Below the pieces are notes generated by a model, which was not told where the DNA came from, ran no database searches, and saw nothing but the letters and a program-made list of their open reading frames with translations. Shown here in pieces: positions 8,801 to 16,555 of a stretch of DNA of 26,167 nt. The stretch comes from UBA9715 sp045614225. GTDB lineage: Bacteria > Actinomycetota > Coriobacteriia > Coriobacteriales > Eggerthellaceae. Every line of letters starts with the position of its first letter. Within the stretch, counting starts at the first letter, position 1. A program made the translations under genes and the position numbers. Location of the stretch: contig JAZLCO010000091.1 of NCBI GenBank assembly GCA_045614225.1, positions 1 to 26,167 on the forward strand, written 5' to 3'.

Positions 8801-11434
8801 GACGCACTGCTGCAATTTCGCCGCGTAATCAGACTCGTTTGCCAGTTGCTTTGTAAGACGCTTGAGCTCGATAGTCCAATGCGGTGTTTTGCTAATCCCA
8901 GACAAGGATTCTTTCCATGAAGCACATGCTTTATCGTACGAGTCTCTGACCACTTTCCAATCGATTTCATTTAATCTCGCCATGGGAATGAACAGCTCAC
9001 GATAAGGGGCGATCTTGTTCTCAAAATCATTTCGATGTGCCCGGACATCACGCAAGAGTGCAAAAGCAGAAGCGTAATGCTCCTCGGAAACAGGCGTACG
9101 CGCATAACTGTTCAGCTTGTCGGCAAACGCCCGCTTGGCCTTTCCTCTCTTGAACAGACTCGTATTTTGCGCTGCGTTCCATTCGGCAACGAGGGCATCC
9201 GGATCGAGATCAAAATATGTTTCGAGCCATTCTGCCGACGCTTCTTCCTCAACAGAACTCAAGGCATCGCGCTCTTCAAGTACGAAACCCACAGTTTTGA
9301 GGCAGTTTCCCAAATCATCGCAGTTCAACCATGTGCGCGGAACATCTTTTAATGGAGAAAGCGCTTTTGCGAGAATGCGCATTTTTTCAAACGACGCTTC
9401 ATCAAGACCCATCTCGTACCCATTAGGTTGATATTTGTCGTCGAATGCAGCAATCGCCTCTCGCGATGACTTCTTGAGCTGAGATAAAGAATCTAGATAC
9501 CATTTGCCGTCTTTTGTTTTCGCTGCAGCTGAACCATTGAACGAAGCCTCTATCTTTTCCGCCTCGTCAATACAGTTTTCAAGGTGACCGATAGCGGTAT
9601 CGTGATCATCATCAAATTTGGGAAGCGAATCTGTTGCAAAATCATCTGGTAGGTCGCTCGCCTCGTTGAAAACACCTGATAATTCAACAACGCGCTCTGC
9701 CGCTTTGACAAAGCTTTCAATTGTGACTACATCCGCAATAGCGCTAGCACTCTCAAAGGCGCCAGCTCGACTAGCCTGATCGCGAAGAGACACAAGACCC
9801 GCCTGTAGCTCTTCCCTCTCCTTCGCACTTGACGGATTGCTATTGAACGTCTGACTATCAGGTAGTATCGACATCTCTTCTATGGCGTCGAGCGCGTGAC
9901 TGGCGCGATTAACCAAACCAGGCAACACGTGCTCAACATCGAAGCTACTTACAGCATTCTTGATCATTCGAAGTGGATGCTCGCTTGGCTTTCCTGTATC
10001 AGCAACGGAAACCGCCAATGCCCCAGCAAGAGCTATACGCTCGTCAACCTCGGATTGGCTGGACAGCCCCATGATCATCTCAGGGTCTATTTCAACGAAG
10101 CCTTTCGCATCTTCGTCCTCGGCATATCGGTTGATGAGTTCTCGCAACGTAAAGCCGCATTTCTGCACCCTATGCAGCTCTTCGGCGTATTCGTCAAGCT
10201 TCTTCCCTTCGATTTCAACCCGCTTTCGGGCATTCTCGAAACCGCTTTTCGTTTCTTTCGCACCTGCGTCTGACGCTCGTTGAAGCTGGTCGAGCATGTG
10301 CGATTTTGTCGCTTTATTCGAATGCAGCTCCAGACAGTAGGAATCAATTCCAAGATTCTCTAGCCTGTTGTAAACGACGTTCAGAGCAGCTGCTTTTTCT
10401 GCCACGAACAAAACGCGCTTATTGTGAGCCAGGGCATTCGCGATGATGCCGGTAATCGTCTGAGACTTTCCGGTACCCGGAGGCCCATGAAGGACAAAGC
10501 TTTTCCCCTGAATAGATTCTTTGATTGCAAACAGCTGAGAAGCGTCTGCTTCGACTGGAAGGATAGTATCCTCAACCTCGACGACTTCCCCCATCTCCAT
10601 TGGCTCGGCTTTCCAAGCCAGCTTCCCTTCGAGCAAGCTTGCAACCACTTTGTTGTGGGAAAGCTTATCGGCATTGTCGCGAATGTCCTTCCACATTACG
10701 AATCGCGAAAAGGAGAACAAGCCAAGGCAAGCAGTTTCGACAACGTCCCAATCCTTAAAGCTTTGGAGGGCTCGTTTGAAACTCTTGAGAATCCTATCGA
10801 TATCGATGCCATATTCATCTTCAGGTAACGGATCAAGACCCGTTATCTCAACTTTATAATCGCGACGGAGCATCTCAAGAAGTGTGATGTTGATGAGAGT
10901 CTCTTCGTCACGTGCCGACACGTAGAACGAAGATTTCACCGTCTGGCGTGACAAATCAACAGGCACCATGATTAATGGTGCATAGCGATAAACCTTGTCT
11001 TGCGGCCGTTTCCACTTAAGAGCACCCAAGGCAAGATACAAAGTATTTGAACCCGTTTCAGCAATCGAAGATTTCGCTTGCTTTGAAAGGAAGTTCATTC
11101 GCTTTTCGAGTTCGTTTTCGGTCAGAAAAGTGCGCAACCTCTTTTTTGCGAACTCGTCTTTCAGCAAATTGGGATCCCACTCTGTTTCTAGAGCAACATC
11201 GAATGTGAGCTTTTCCCAAGATCCAAGCTTATCTGGCTTTGGCTGCAACATGAGCGCCTTGCCATCAGCCAGCACATCTTCCATGGCGCCAACACCCAAA
11301 TTCGGAATTGGGGTGATACGGTTACCCAATCGCATGCTCAGCAAGGTGTTTCTGACCGTCAAATCAAGCAGGTTATTTTCCCAAACAGCAATCTTTCCCG
11401 ATTGAGCTTTAGTAGCTTTTTCAGTCTCGAACAT
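5801..11434 (-). CDS. Hhe-like DUF4011-SF1 helicase-Vsr-like nuclease-DUF3320 protein
   Basis: 1877 residues (numbered below from a TTG seven codons further upstream). The DUF4011 region is at the N-terminus (WENNLLDLTVRNTLL). Walker A GPPGTGKS is near 324-331, Walker B IFDEAS near 1162, and the SF1 arginine motif VAITRARE near 1395. A Vsr/MTES_1575-like nuclease follows at about 1450-1560 (KVDVAVVDP, then LLDGSSYG, TTRDREVSR, LGWRI, DWW). An acidic linker comes next, then a winged-helix DUF3320 at the C-terminus. This order matches the single-protein antiphage system Hhe (DUF4011-helicase-Vsr). The family normally has an acidic residue before the DG pair (IECDG-like); here it is LLDG, so activity should be checked. 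I chose the ATG at 11434 because GGGGGA lies 7 bases upstream. The gene is AT-richer than the R-M genes, which suggests transfer. Antiphage function is inferred from architecture. Confidence 0.85.
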   Translation of the reverse strand: MFETEKATKAQSGKIAVWENNLLDLTVRNTLLSMRLGNRITPIPNLGVGAMEDVLADGKALMLQPKPDKLGSWEKLTFDVALETEWDPNLLKDEFAKKRLRTFLTENELEKRMNFLSKQAKSSIAETGSNTLYLALGALKWKRPQDKVYRYAPLIMVPVDLSRQTVKSSFYVSARDEETLINITLLEMLRRDYKVEITGLDPLPEDEYGIDIDRILKSFKRALQSFKDWDVVETACLGLFSFSRFVMWKDIRDNADKLSHNKVVASLLEGKLAWKAEPMEMGEVVEVEDTILPVEADASQLFAIKESIQGKSFVLHGPPGTGKSQTITGIIANALAHNKRVLFVAEKAAALNVVYNRLENLGIDSYCLELHSNKATKSHMLDQLQRASDAGAKETKSGFENARKRVEIEGKKLDEYAEELHRVQKCGFTLRELINRYAEDEDAKGFVEIDPEMIMGLSSQSEVDERIALAGALAVSVADTGKPSEHPLRMIKNAVSSFDVEHVLPGLVNRASHALDAIEEMSILPDSQTFNSNPSSAKEREELQAGLVSLRDQASRAGAFESASAIADVVTIESFVKAAERVVELSGVFNEASDLPDDFATDSLPKFDDDHDTAIGHLENCIDEAEKIEASFNGSAAAKTKDGKWYLDSLSQLKKSSREAIAAFDDKYQPNGYEMGLDEASFEKMRILAKALSPLKDVPRTWLNCDDLGNCLKTVGFVLEERDALSSVEEEASAEWLETYFDLDPDALVAEWNAAQNTSLFKRGKAKRAFADKLNSYARTPVSEEHYASAFALLRDVRAHRNDFENKIAPYRELFIPMARLNEIDWKVVRDSYDKACASWKESLSGISKTPHWTIELKRLTKQLANESDYAAKLQQCVDEFDRIKAQRVKTIHDAKTSMINAGKHRSSLLNHSAQNLADKLDEISQLACVIRAAVIAELSEALRDVERYFGPDEYPSLLDSAVAIDQSAVFWSRDKSVEMKRVVDNLDRTQEWMTWLHVKDQALKLNLDGLVTVFDTYDNPSEVPSVFRKSFYRMLVQVAIGDTNKMNAFTGTVFENDIKNYRAADERLRQEAGAELRKRLAKRAPNLVERARSGSDASKLKKAMRSRGRGTTIRKLFREIPDLVQSLCPCMLMSPLSVAQYLELDKISFDLVIFDEASQLRTAMAVGALARGKDAIIVGDPKQMPPTTFFESNIMSDDPTEDEDLESILEDCLAISMPETYLQWHYRSMHESLIAFSNSAFYESKLCTFPSADDAVSHVSFVPVEGFYEGNGVCSVEARAIVKEVQRRFKSNDESKKSLGIITFNVKQQNLVEELLEKAYYSNPKLEKWANDGEEPLFVKNLENVQGDERDVILLSVTYGPDKTGRTLMRFGPLNNEGGWRRLNVAITRAREEMKVFSVLDPFQIDESRINSKGVRALRNFLIFARQGNVSHTGEEQVAFVVDGGQDSIADKISEALAGYGYKTVRNVGGSSYKVDVAVVDPTDKDKYLVGILLDGSSYGRAKTTRDREVSRAKMLEALGWRITNVWAMDWWSRKEHVIEGLLAFLESCLTSSRRSNAQLSVMQTEPVTGEQTAIEELLDEVAEEPVVDEESEKPSKNEEVRWGCSPQEALDEFLTSAQRDSGYSHAEDNSNKVESDESVSEVYGWDIDPDESESEDFDWFSNQDASDGDAAEADAESDGQGKKRLTVDDIKSMAYEEAKLPYTPIPVDEFLSSDTDSFIRKRISQVLAVEAPVQTAYLTNKVRASFGIARSGVNVQYEIAYALKWTSCAKTEFNGDEYLWRVDQDPETYAIFRTSDENVRGIFEISYEELRAALLYTIGHAYIISKDLAISLTANKLGYKRVGNKISKVMGKALKRMKEEGYLEEDGKGRLRAVE

Positions 11435-11471
11435 GGAAACATCCCCCGTAAGCAAAAGTACCTCGTTCAGC

Positions 11472-11492
11472 TTGACCTCTTAAAGAAGTCAA
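11472..11492. promoter_or_regulatory. 21-bp near-perfect palindrome before the Hhe-like gene
   Basis: Arms TTGACCTCTT and AAGAAGTCAA around a central A, with 9 of 10 positions complementary. It lies between the candidate promoter and the start codon of the large helicase gene, where a repressor could block early elongation. Confidence 0.5.
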
Positions 11493-11514
11493 ATGTTAGT
11501 CATTTTACTCATCT

Positions 11515-11544
11515 TTTATACTATTTTACCAAGATTGGAAACAA
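11515..11544 (-). promoter_or_regulatory. Candidate promoter of the Hhe-like gene
   Basis: On the minus strand TTGTTT (11544-11539) and TATAAA (11520-11515) are separated by 18 bases. The transcript would start near 11507 and run through the palindrome at 11472-11492. Confidence 0.45.
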
Positions 11545-11650
11545 TACGATCGAGACTCAACGATGATGCAAACATCGCGAGCTCGACAGTCATAACTGTT
11601 CCTATCTTGGGTCTTTTACTTCCTTATCATAGCCGTCTTGCTGCTCAATT

Positions 11651-12241
11651 TCACTTTATATTCTCCAGGCATTTCCCAAACACCTTCCCCACCCGCTCGC
11701 GATACTCGCGCCACGCCTCAGTGTGCCCCAAATCTTCCTGCAACACATCGGCGATCGTCGAGTAGTACCAAGCGTGCTCGGCCGGGTCCTTCTGGTTGAA
11801 GCGCTGCCACACTTCATCACCCAATTCCTCGAAGTCGCGCTGGATGGAGCGGATGTTGGACAACTTGTCTCCCAAACACACCATCTTCACGCCGATGTCG
11901 TCGGCATTTCTCACGTGCTCGATGCCTTCGAGCTTGCGAACCTTCCACGTCTGCGCAGGCGGCAGCCCCTCGCGCTTGTCCTCCGACTCGCCCGCTACGA
12001 TGGAGGCCACGCGACTTCCGAACTTTTCTTCCAGTTCTTCGACCGTCGCGCCAGCATCCTCAACCACGTCGTGCAGCACTGCAGCCGCGAGCACCTCCAC
12101 GTCATCGGTGAAGCTCGCGCAAATGGCAGCCGCCTCCATCGGATGCACGATGTATGGCAGCTTCGAGCCCTTGCGGAACTTGCCAGCGTGTTTCTGTGCA
12201 GCAAATTCCACGGCATCTTCGAGCAGGTTGTCTTTCGGCAT
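11651..12241 (-). CDS. Small HD-domain alarmone hydrolase-like protein
   Basis: 196 residues. It shows the RelA/SpoT-type HD hydrolase pattern: H18 in AQKHAGKFRKG, H33-P34, the HD pair H57-D58 followed by E61-D62, and D125 in CLGDKLSNIRS. There is no synthetase domain and the length fits stand-alone small alarmone hydrolases (MESH1/SAH type), which cleave (p)ppGpp or related nucleotides using a metal. The start at 12241 has AAGGAG six bases upstream. It is transcribed towards the Hhe-like gene with about 216 bases between them, which contain that gene's own promoter. A decayed fragment matching its QKDPAEHAW region lies at 14101-14127. Housekeeping and defence-associated roles are both possible. 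Confidence 0.78.
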   Translation of the reverse strand: MPKDNLLEDAVEFAAQKHAGKFRKGSKLPYIVHPMEAAAICASFTDDVEVLAAAVLHDVVEDAGATVEELEEKFGSRVASIVAGESEDKREGLPPAQTWKVRKLEGIEHVRNADDIGVKMVCLGDKLSNIRSIQRDFEELGDEVWQRFNQKDPAEHAWYYSTIADVLQEDLGHTEAWREYRERVGKVFGKCLENIK

Positions 12242-12285
12242 TGGTAACTCCTTCCATCATCGCTTCTAGCCATCTGAGAGACGCA

Positions 12286-12783
12286 TCATTCCCCCAACTC
12301 GAAGTACCGCTCCCACAGCTTGGTCACGTCCCTTCCGAGCGCTTGCCCAATCAAGATGGCAATCAAAACGGCATCACGTTTATCGTTCTCCTCACCGTAC
12401 TGCTTCTTACTGCGATTCACCGTAGCGCGGTAGATGGCATATCCCCCGCGATTCTCAGGGTTTTCGGATCGTTTGACATACGCGCGATAGATGCAGAACC
12501 CCGTCCAGCTCCGATAGAAGCAGAACGCCTCGCCGTCGAAGCACATGAACCAGTGGTCTTCCATCGCCTCGGGGATGTGCCCCCAAGCAAGCGTTTCGAA
12601 ATCGTCGTTGGACAGCTCTATGTCCAAGTCGAAATGCGACCGGGTGCGTGGCATCCGATGGGTTTCCCAGTCGCTCTTTATTGCCCGACGCTTTTCCCGC
12701 TCGGGCTTGTCAGTTCCGAGCAATACATCGTTCATGTTTCCGAATCCAAGCTTCCATATCGCAATTGCTTGATTCTCATCCAT
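12286..12783 (-). CDS. Conserved protein of unknown function (WGHIPEAMEDHWF family)
   Basis: 165 residues from the ATG at 12783, chosen because GGAGGTGA lies just upstream; an in-frame ATG 14 codons earlier has no such site. The middle shows an aromatic-rich block (WGHIPEAMEDHWFMCF, then FYRSWTGFCIY) that I associate with small conserved bacterial proteins sometimes found beside or fused to ADP-ribose-processing enzymes. I do not know the function. No signal peptide or membrane segment is visible. It ends 45 bases before the alarmone hydrolase start and may share its transcript. Confidence 0.7.
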   Translation of the reverse strand: MDENQAIAIWKLGFGNMNDVLLGTDKPEREKRRAIKSDWETHRMPRTRSHFDLDIELSNDDFETLAWGHIPEAMEDHWFMCFDGEAFCFYRSWTGFCIYRAYVKRSENPENRGGYAIYRATVNRSKKQYGEENDKRDAVLIAILIGQALGRDVTKLWERYFELGE

Positions 12784-13102
12784 GCCCTCACCTCCATCGT
12801 GCTCCAAGCTGCAGAGCGCCATCATCTACAGATAGTGGGTTTCAGCGTTGTCGCCTTCCCAGCACTTAGGAAAGTACCAGACGCCCGGTGCCAATAGGTC
12901 AACCACCAGGAGACATATGGACGGCTTAGCGCCTTTCGCGCATCAGCTAGTTAGTCACCCATGCGAGAAAGCACACGCAGGTGGCCTCGCCGAAGAACGT
13001 GAAATTTCGTGACTCCACCATGACCGCGCTGGCAATGGGCTATCCTAGCAAAACTGCCTACACATCTTCAGAAGTTATCGCCCATATGGCAATACGGCGA
13101 TA
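12784..13102. other. Intergenic stretch, no recognised gene
   Basis: About 320 bases between the unknown gene and the TIR gene. The only candidate is a 31-codon plus-strand reading frame at 12917-13012 with AGGAGACAT before its ATG; its sequence resembles nothing I know. I see no clear promoter or terminator. Confidence 0.4.
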
Positions 13103-13978
13103 TCATTTACGACCCGATAAACGATCTCTTTTTTCCAGCCATTCTTTCAAGAAGGTATTATTCTCAGGTGTGACTTTCTTCTCAGGCACGGCTTTCTTTT
13201 CCTCTTCTTCGCGCAGTCTGCTGATGAGCAATCCTTCGATCATTTCAACAATCTCCTGCACCTGATCATCTGAAACGGGAGTTTTCAGTGCATAGGATTG
13301 ACGTTCCAATAGTAGATGGCCGAACATGCCCGACAGCTCAACATCATCAACCAGAACCGGCAAAACGAGGCCTTGTTGATTAAATGCAGTTTGCAATTCC
13401 CTGCGCACCCAAGGCGATTCCAGAGCCTTCTCAGAAACAATGGCGACGATGCAGCCGATGTTCGATGCCTCTCTTATCATGTCTGGGATTACTTCGGTGT
13501 AATCATCTCCGCGTTTGATGTCCAAGCCACCCGCAAACACCTTGAGGTCGCGTTCCTTACAAGCATCGTAGATACACTTCACGATCTCCTCATCAGCTGA
13601 GGAATACGAGAAGAACACCCGCATACTGTTAGTGAGCCTCTCAAGAAGGCTCGATATTGCCAATGGATCGTCGAGCGAGACGGTGACCAGCTTCCTCGGA
13701 TCTTTCGACTTGATATAGTCGACCTCAGTCTTCACCCATGTGGACTTCCTCGCGTTTTCGCTGTCAACAAGCAGGAACCATTGGCGTGCGTCGATCTCCC
13801 TCTTTATCAGGTCGAGTACTTCGTCGTCATCGGTGAGGCAGCGCAGGTAGAAGCAGATGGGTTCGAATCCCTTGTCCTCGAGCTCATTCCGTATCGGCCG
13901 AATCCCTCGAATATCCTTGTGGGCGTGCGAAATAAAGATGAACCCACCTTCCGACTGCATGGCAACGTTGTCTTCCAT
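13103..13978 (-). CDS. Tandem TIR-domain protein
   Basis: 291 residues made almost entirely of two TIR domains. The first spans about 12-110: FIFISHAHKD, then REIDARQWFLLVDSENARKSTWVKTE, with the candidate catalytic Glu at 85 in the usual S-x-x-W-x-x-x-E setting. The second spans about 119-225: RVFFSYSSADEE, then ESPWVRRELQTAF, with Glu 194. A charged helical tail (REEEEKK, EWLEKRDRLS) follows. TIR domains in bacterial defence either hydrolyse NAD or make a signal nucleotide. Having both glutamates intact suggests two active sites or an intramolecular dimer. The ATG at 13978 has GAGG 10 bases upstream. No partner such as ThsA, a pAgo or a STAND ATPase lies beside it, so the sensor is unknown. 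Defence role is inferred from family and neighbourhood. Confidence 0.82.
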   Translation of the reverse strand: MEDNVAMQSEGGFIFISHAHKDIRGIRPIRNELEDKGFEPICFYLRCLTDDDEVLDLIKREIDARQWFLLVDSENARKSTWVKTEVDYIKSKDPRKLVTVSLDDPLAISSLLERLTNSMRVFFSYSSADEEIVKCIYDACKERDLKVFAGGLDIKRGDDYTEVIPDMIREASNIGCIVAIVSEKALESPWVRRELQTAFNQQGLVLPVLVDDVELSGMFGHLLLERQSYALKTPVSDDQVQEIVEMIEGLLISRLREEEEKKAVPEKKVTPENNTFLKEWLEKRDRLSGRK

Positions 13979-14052
13979 ATGGTTCTAACCTCGCGTACCT
14001 AAAGATGGTCTTCGCTCATTCTGGCATCACTGTTTGAGTCGCGTCTTATGCC

Positions 14053-14088
14053 CTTCATTCTCTCATGAAACTAGTCAGAATAATGAAG
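14053..14088. promoter_or_regulatory. Inverted repeat upstream of the TIR gene
   Basis: CTTCATT and AATGAAG form a perfect 7-bp inverted repeat, with partial extension to TCT/AGA, about 75-110 bases before the TIR start codon. It could be an operator. There is no T-run to make it a terminator. Confidence 0.3.
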
Positions 14089-14100
14089 CCAATTAGCGCC

Positions 14101-14127
14101 AAGAGTGCTCGGCAGGGTCCTTCTGGC
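14101..14127 (-). pseudogene. Relic of an HD alarmone hydrolase gene
   Basis: Minus-strand reading gives QKDPAEHSW, which is QKDPAEHAW in the intact hydrolase gene at 11651-12241. About 25 of 27 bases agree. Flanking bases do not align and a stop follows two codons later, so only this fragment of a paralogue remains. Confidence 0.55.
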
Positions 14128-14206
14128 ATAACGGCCGTTGTCGACGTGCACTGACCATTTGATCATTGCCAACCGTCAACAACCGATCCTCACTTACCTG
14201 AGCAAG

Positions 14207-14231
14207 CTGGAGACGCCCATGGCGCCTCCAG
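14207..14231 (-). terminator. Strong hairpin after the lipoprotein gene
   Basis: Nearly perfect 11-bp stem (arms CTGGAG-CGCC type, one G-U pair) with an ATG loop, 18 bases after the lipoprotein stop. No U-tract follows, so it may stabilise the mRNA end instead of terminating by itself. Confidence 0.45.
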
Positions 14232-14249
14232 CGGCCACATGCTGCAGCC

Positions 14250-14972
14250 CTACATCCAAGGCGTAGCGGAAACCTCGAACGTTGCCGCCGTGTCGGGAAC
14301 GCCAAACGCCGTGATCTCGAATGGAGTCGGAACCCCAACCGAGAGCTCCGACATCAGGTACGTCGTGTAGCCGTAGATGATGGCGCCGGACTCGTCGCGC
14401 ACAATGAGGGTGATGGCCGGCTTGGTCGCCTCCTTGTCCTCCTTGTTCAGCGTTATCTCGCCCGTGTAGGAGCTCATACCGTAGTTCGAGCCGTTAGCGC
14501 TCAGGTTCTCCAGCGTATAAAGCCCCTCACGCTTGGCATCGGTCTTCTTCCAGTTCTTGCTGTCGACCTTCGCCGTGAACTCGACCACGTCGGGAGCTGT
14601 CCCGTTCCCCGCCTGGGTGCCGTACATGATGGACTCGCCGGGATAGATCTTCATCAGCACCTGGTCGTTCGAGAAGACGACCTTGCCATCCGCCGACTTG
14701 CCCGTGATCTGCACGGTTGGGAACAGCGCGCCGAAACTCTCATTCGGGTTGGTGAGCTTGAAGCCGTACATGACATAGCCCTGGTCGGTCACCGTGTAGC
14801 CCGACTCCTCGATGACGAGCGGTTGCGGCTCCGAGCTCTGCGCCGCCGCGCTCGCAGATGCCGATCCGGACGCCGCCTGCCCCGACTGGCCTGTCTGGCT
14901 CGACTGACCGCACCCCGCTATGCCGAATGCGACCACGATTGCCATTGCCAATACCAACAGTTGCCGTTTCAT
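14250..14972 (-). CDS. Secreted lipoprotein, DUF-type immunoglobulin-like
   Basis: 240 residues. Residues 1-20 are a lipoprotein signal (MKRQLLVLAMAIVVAFGIAGC) with the lipobox GIAGC, so the cysteine at 21 should be lipidated and the protein held on the outer face of the membrane. A Gln/Ser/Ala-rich linker of about 30 residues follows, then a beta-rich domain (YVMYGFKLTNPNES, then GESIMYGTQAG) like FxLYD-type extracellular domains. The ATG at 14972 has AAAGGAG five bases upstream; a GTG five codons earlier lies within that site. The function is unknown. It has no obvious partner and stands alone between two non-coding stretches. Confidence 0.82.
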   Translation of the reverse strand: MKRQLLVLAMAIVVAFGIAGCGQSSQTGQSGQAASGSASASAAAQSSEPQPLVIEESGYTVTDQGYVMYGFKLTNPNESFGALFPTVQITGKSADGKVVFSNDQVLMKIYPGESIMYGTQAGNGTAPDVVEFTAKVDSKNWKKTDAKREGLYTLENLSANGSNYGMSSYTGEITLNKEDKEATKPAITLIVRDESGAIIYGYTTYLMSELSVGVPTPFEITAFGVPDTAATFEVSATPWM

Positions 14973-15449
14973 GCGATCTCCTTTCACTTTCTCTTCGATT
15001 CCTGATTGAGTGAAAGGACCGCATCATGCTTTCCCACGCGCGGCACACCTATCGCAGACCACCTGCATGACAACAATCTGCAATGGCTGAAGAAAGCATC
15101 GCGCATCAGCAGAGCAACGGGGTGCCCTACCCGCTTTCATGATTGCCACCCTTCACCCTTCCCACAATTCCCTCTCGGTGGGACGTGCATATTGTGAACT
15201 GGATGAAGGGTTTTATGTGTTCTGTATTTGGGACAAGACGACGCGTTTCACATTGTCGCTCAACGAGTTGCACTGCACGTGCGTACAACCACTCGATATC
15301 GCTGCCCTTATCTGCAGCGCCGATCTCCCAACGCAGCCAACTGTGCACGAAGGAGGTTCCTTGTCCCGTTTGTTGTACGCGGAACGCATCCCCCATTCCC
15401 TACCATGACGCGTGACTGAAAGCAGAGGACTAGCAGACGGGAGAGGATC
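14973..15449. other. Long intergenic stretch
   Basis: About 480 bases. Overlapping short reading frames on both strands around 15130-15400 give no recognisable protein. A GAAGGAGG site at 15349-15356 precedes only a 15-codon TTG frame. I see no tRNA, riboswitch or terminator that I can support. Confidence 0.4.
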
Positions 15450-15776
15450 ATGTTCAAACCTTCCAGGCAGATCAGCGCGTTTTACATCGCAGGTTTCCAG
15501 CATCACGAAGGGCTCTTCGCACTCGACGAGCTCAAACCGGGCAAGAAGCTGAAGATGGTGCCCGAACCCGACAACCCCCACGACCCCAACGCAATCAAGC
15601 TGTGCTACAAGAAGAGGAAACTGGGCTACGTTCCCCACGGCAAGAACGAGCAGCTCGCCCTCATGGCGTTCTACGGCCACAAGGGCGTCTTCGAGGCGCG
15701 CGTCCAGAAGGTCGACCCCGAAGCCGAGCCCTGGAACCAAGTGCGCGTGGGCATCTACGTGAAGGACGCGCGATAG
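15450..15776 (+). CDS. Stand-alone HIRAN-domain protein
   Basis: 108 residues covering one HIRAN domain: IAGFQHHEG near 13-21, the conserved DNPHDPNAIKL near 47-57, and LGYVPHGKNEQLA near 64-76. In larger proteins HIRAN binds single-stranded or damaged DNA ends and accompanies SNF2 helicases and nucleases. As a single domain the protein may bind DNA ends by itself or act with a helicase elsewhere. The ATG has GGAG six bases upstream. It is followed by 176 non-coding bases and a regulator gene on the same strand. Confidence 0.82.
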   Translation: MFKPSRQISAFYIAGFQHHEGLFALDELKPGKKLKMVPEPDNPHDPNAIKLCYKKRKLGYVPHGKNEQLALMAFYGHKGVFEARVQKVDPEAEPWNQVRVGIYVKDAR

Positions 15777-15835
15777 GGCTCGATGAGCTCGACCATCTTG
15801 TGAGTGCTTCCTAAACCCCCAGCTCATCTCCATGT

Positions 15836-15891
15836 AAAAGCCTTTTGACAGGACGTTTCTGCGCCATGGCGCCCGATGTCAAAGCCTTTTG
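15836..15891 (+). promoter_or_regulatory. Direct repeats AAAGCCTTTTG upstream of the XRE gene
   Basis: AAAGCCTTTTG occurs at 15837-15847 and 15881-15891, 44 bases apart, about four turns of the helix. Each copy is itself a short palindrome (AAAAG-C-CTTTT in the first). A TTGACA follows the first copy but has no good -10 at 17 bases. They may be binding sites for the regulator encoded downstream. Confidence 0.4.
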
Positions 15892-15952
15892 GTGGTATCG
15901 TTTTGCATTGCATGGCAGCATCGTCTTGCAAGGACGCAGCAAAAGGAGCGCA

Positions 15953-16555
15953 GTGGAGATCGGCAACCGCATACGGGAGGAACGTGAGAGGCTGGGGCTG
16001 TCCCAAGAGGACCTCGCCCAGCGGATCTTCGTCTCGCGCCAGACGGTCAGCAATTGGGAGACCGGCAAGACGTATCCCGACGTGCAGAGCCTGCTTCTGC
16101 TGAGCAACCTTTTCGAGGTGTCCGTCGATTCCCTCGTGAAAGGAGACGTTGAGGCCATGCAGGAGAAGATGGAGAACTACGAGCTCGACCGTTTCAAGGT
16201 GAAGGCGAGCATGGGGATTGCTTTGGCACTCATCGCCGTAGGCGGCGTGATGCTGGCAATCTTGAGCAAACAAGGACAAACGCCCGTATCGCCGTTTTTC
16301 GCAATCGCGATACTGTTGTTGGTGGCAGGCGTGGCCCTGTCGTTCGTTGCCCAGCGCATCGAGACGCGCTACGACATCGACACCATACGCGAAGTGCAGG
16401 CGTTCCTCGACGGTGCCGAACCCGACCAGATCGAACGCGACCGCAAATTGCCGAAGGCTGCGCGCGATACGCTGCGAGTATTGGCCGGCGCTGCAACTGC
16501 GATCGTGTTCATGGGAATCGTGTACCTCATTATCGGCGTGATAATGACCCATTGA
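15953..16555 (+). CDS. Membrane-anchored XRE-family regulator
   Basis: 200 residues from the GTG at 15953, chosen because AAAAGGAG lies 4 bases upstream; codons further upstream in the frame have no such site and no family likeness. Residues 1-62 are an XRE/Cro helix-turn-helix (NRIREERERLGLSQEDLA, VSRQTVSNWETGKTYPD). Three hydrophobic segments follow at about 85-105, 114-133 and 173-198, with a charged loop between the second and third. Such regulators sit on the membrane and answer to envelope or peptide signals in Gram-positive bacteria. The next genes downstream, across a convergent stretch, are the leader/zinc-ribbon genes. A regulatory link is only inference. Confidence 0.82.
   Translation: MEIGNRIREERERLGLSQEDLAQRIFVSRQTVSNWETGKTYPDVQSLLLLSNLFEVSVDSLVKGDVEAMQEKMENYELDRFKVKASMGIALALIAVGGVMLAILSKQGQTPVSPFFAIAILLLVAGVALSFVAQRIETRYDIDTIREVQAFLDGAEPDQIERDRKLPKAARDTLRVLAGAATAIVFMGIVYLIIGVIMTH

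Noticed and set aside
15213..15833. Minus-strand frame opposite the HIRAN gene
   Set aside because: The HIRAN domain on the plus strand is clear and the minus product looks like nothing known.
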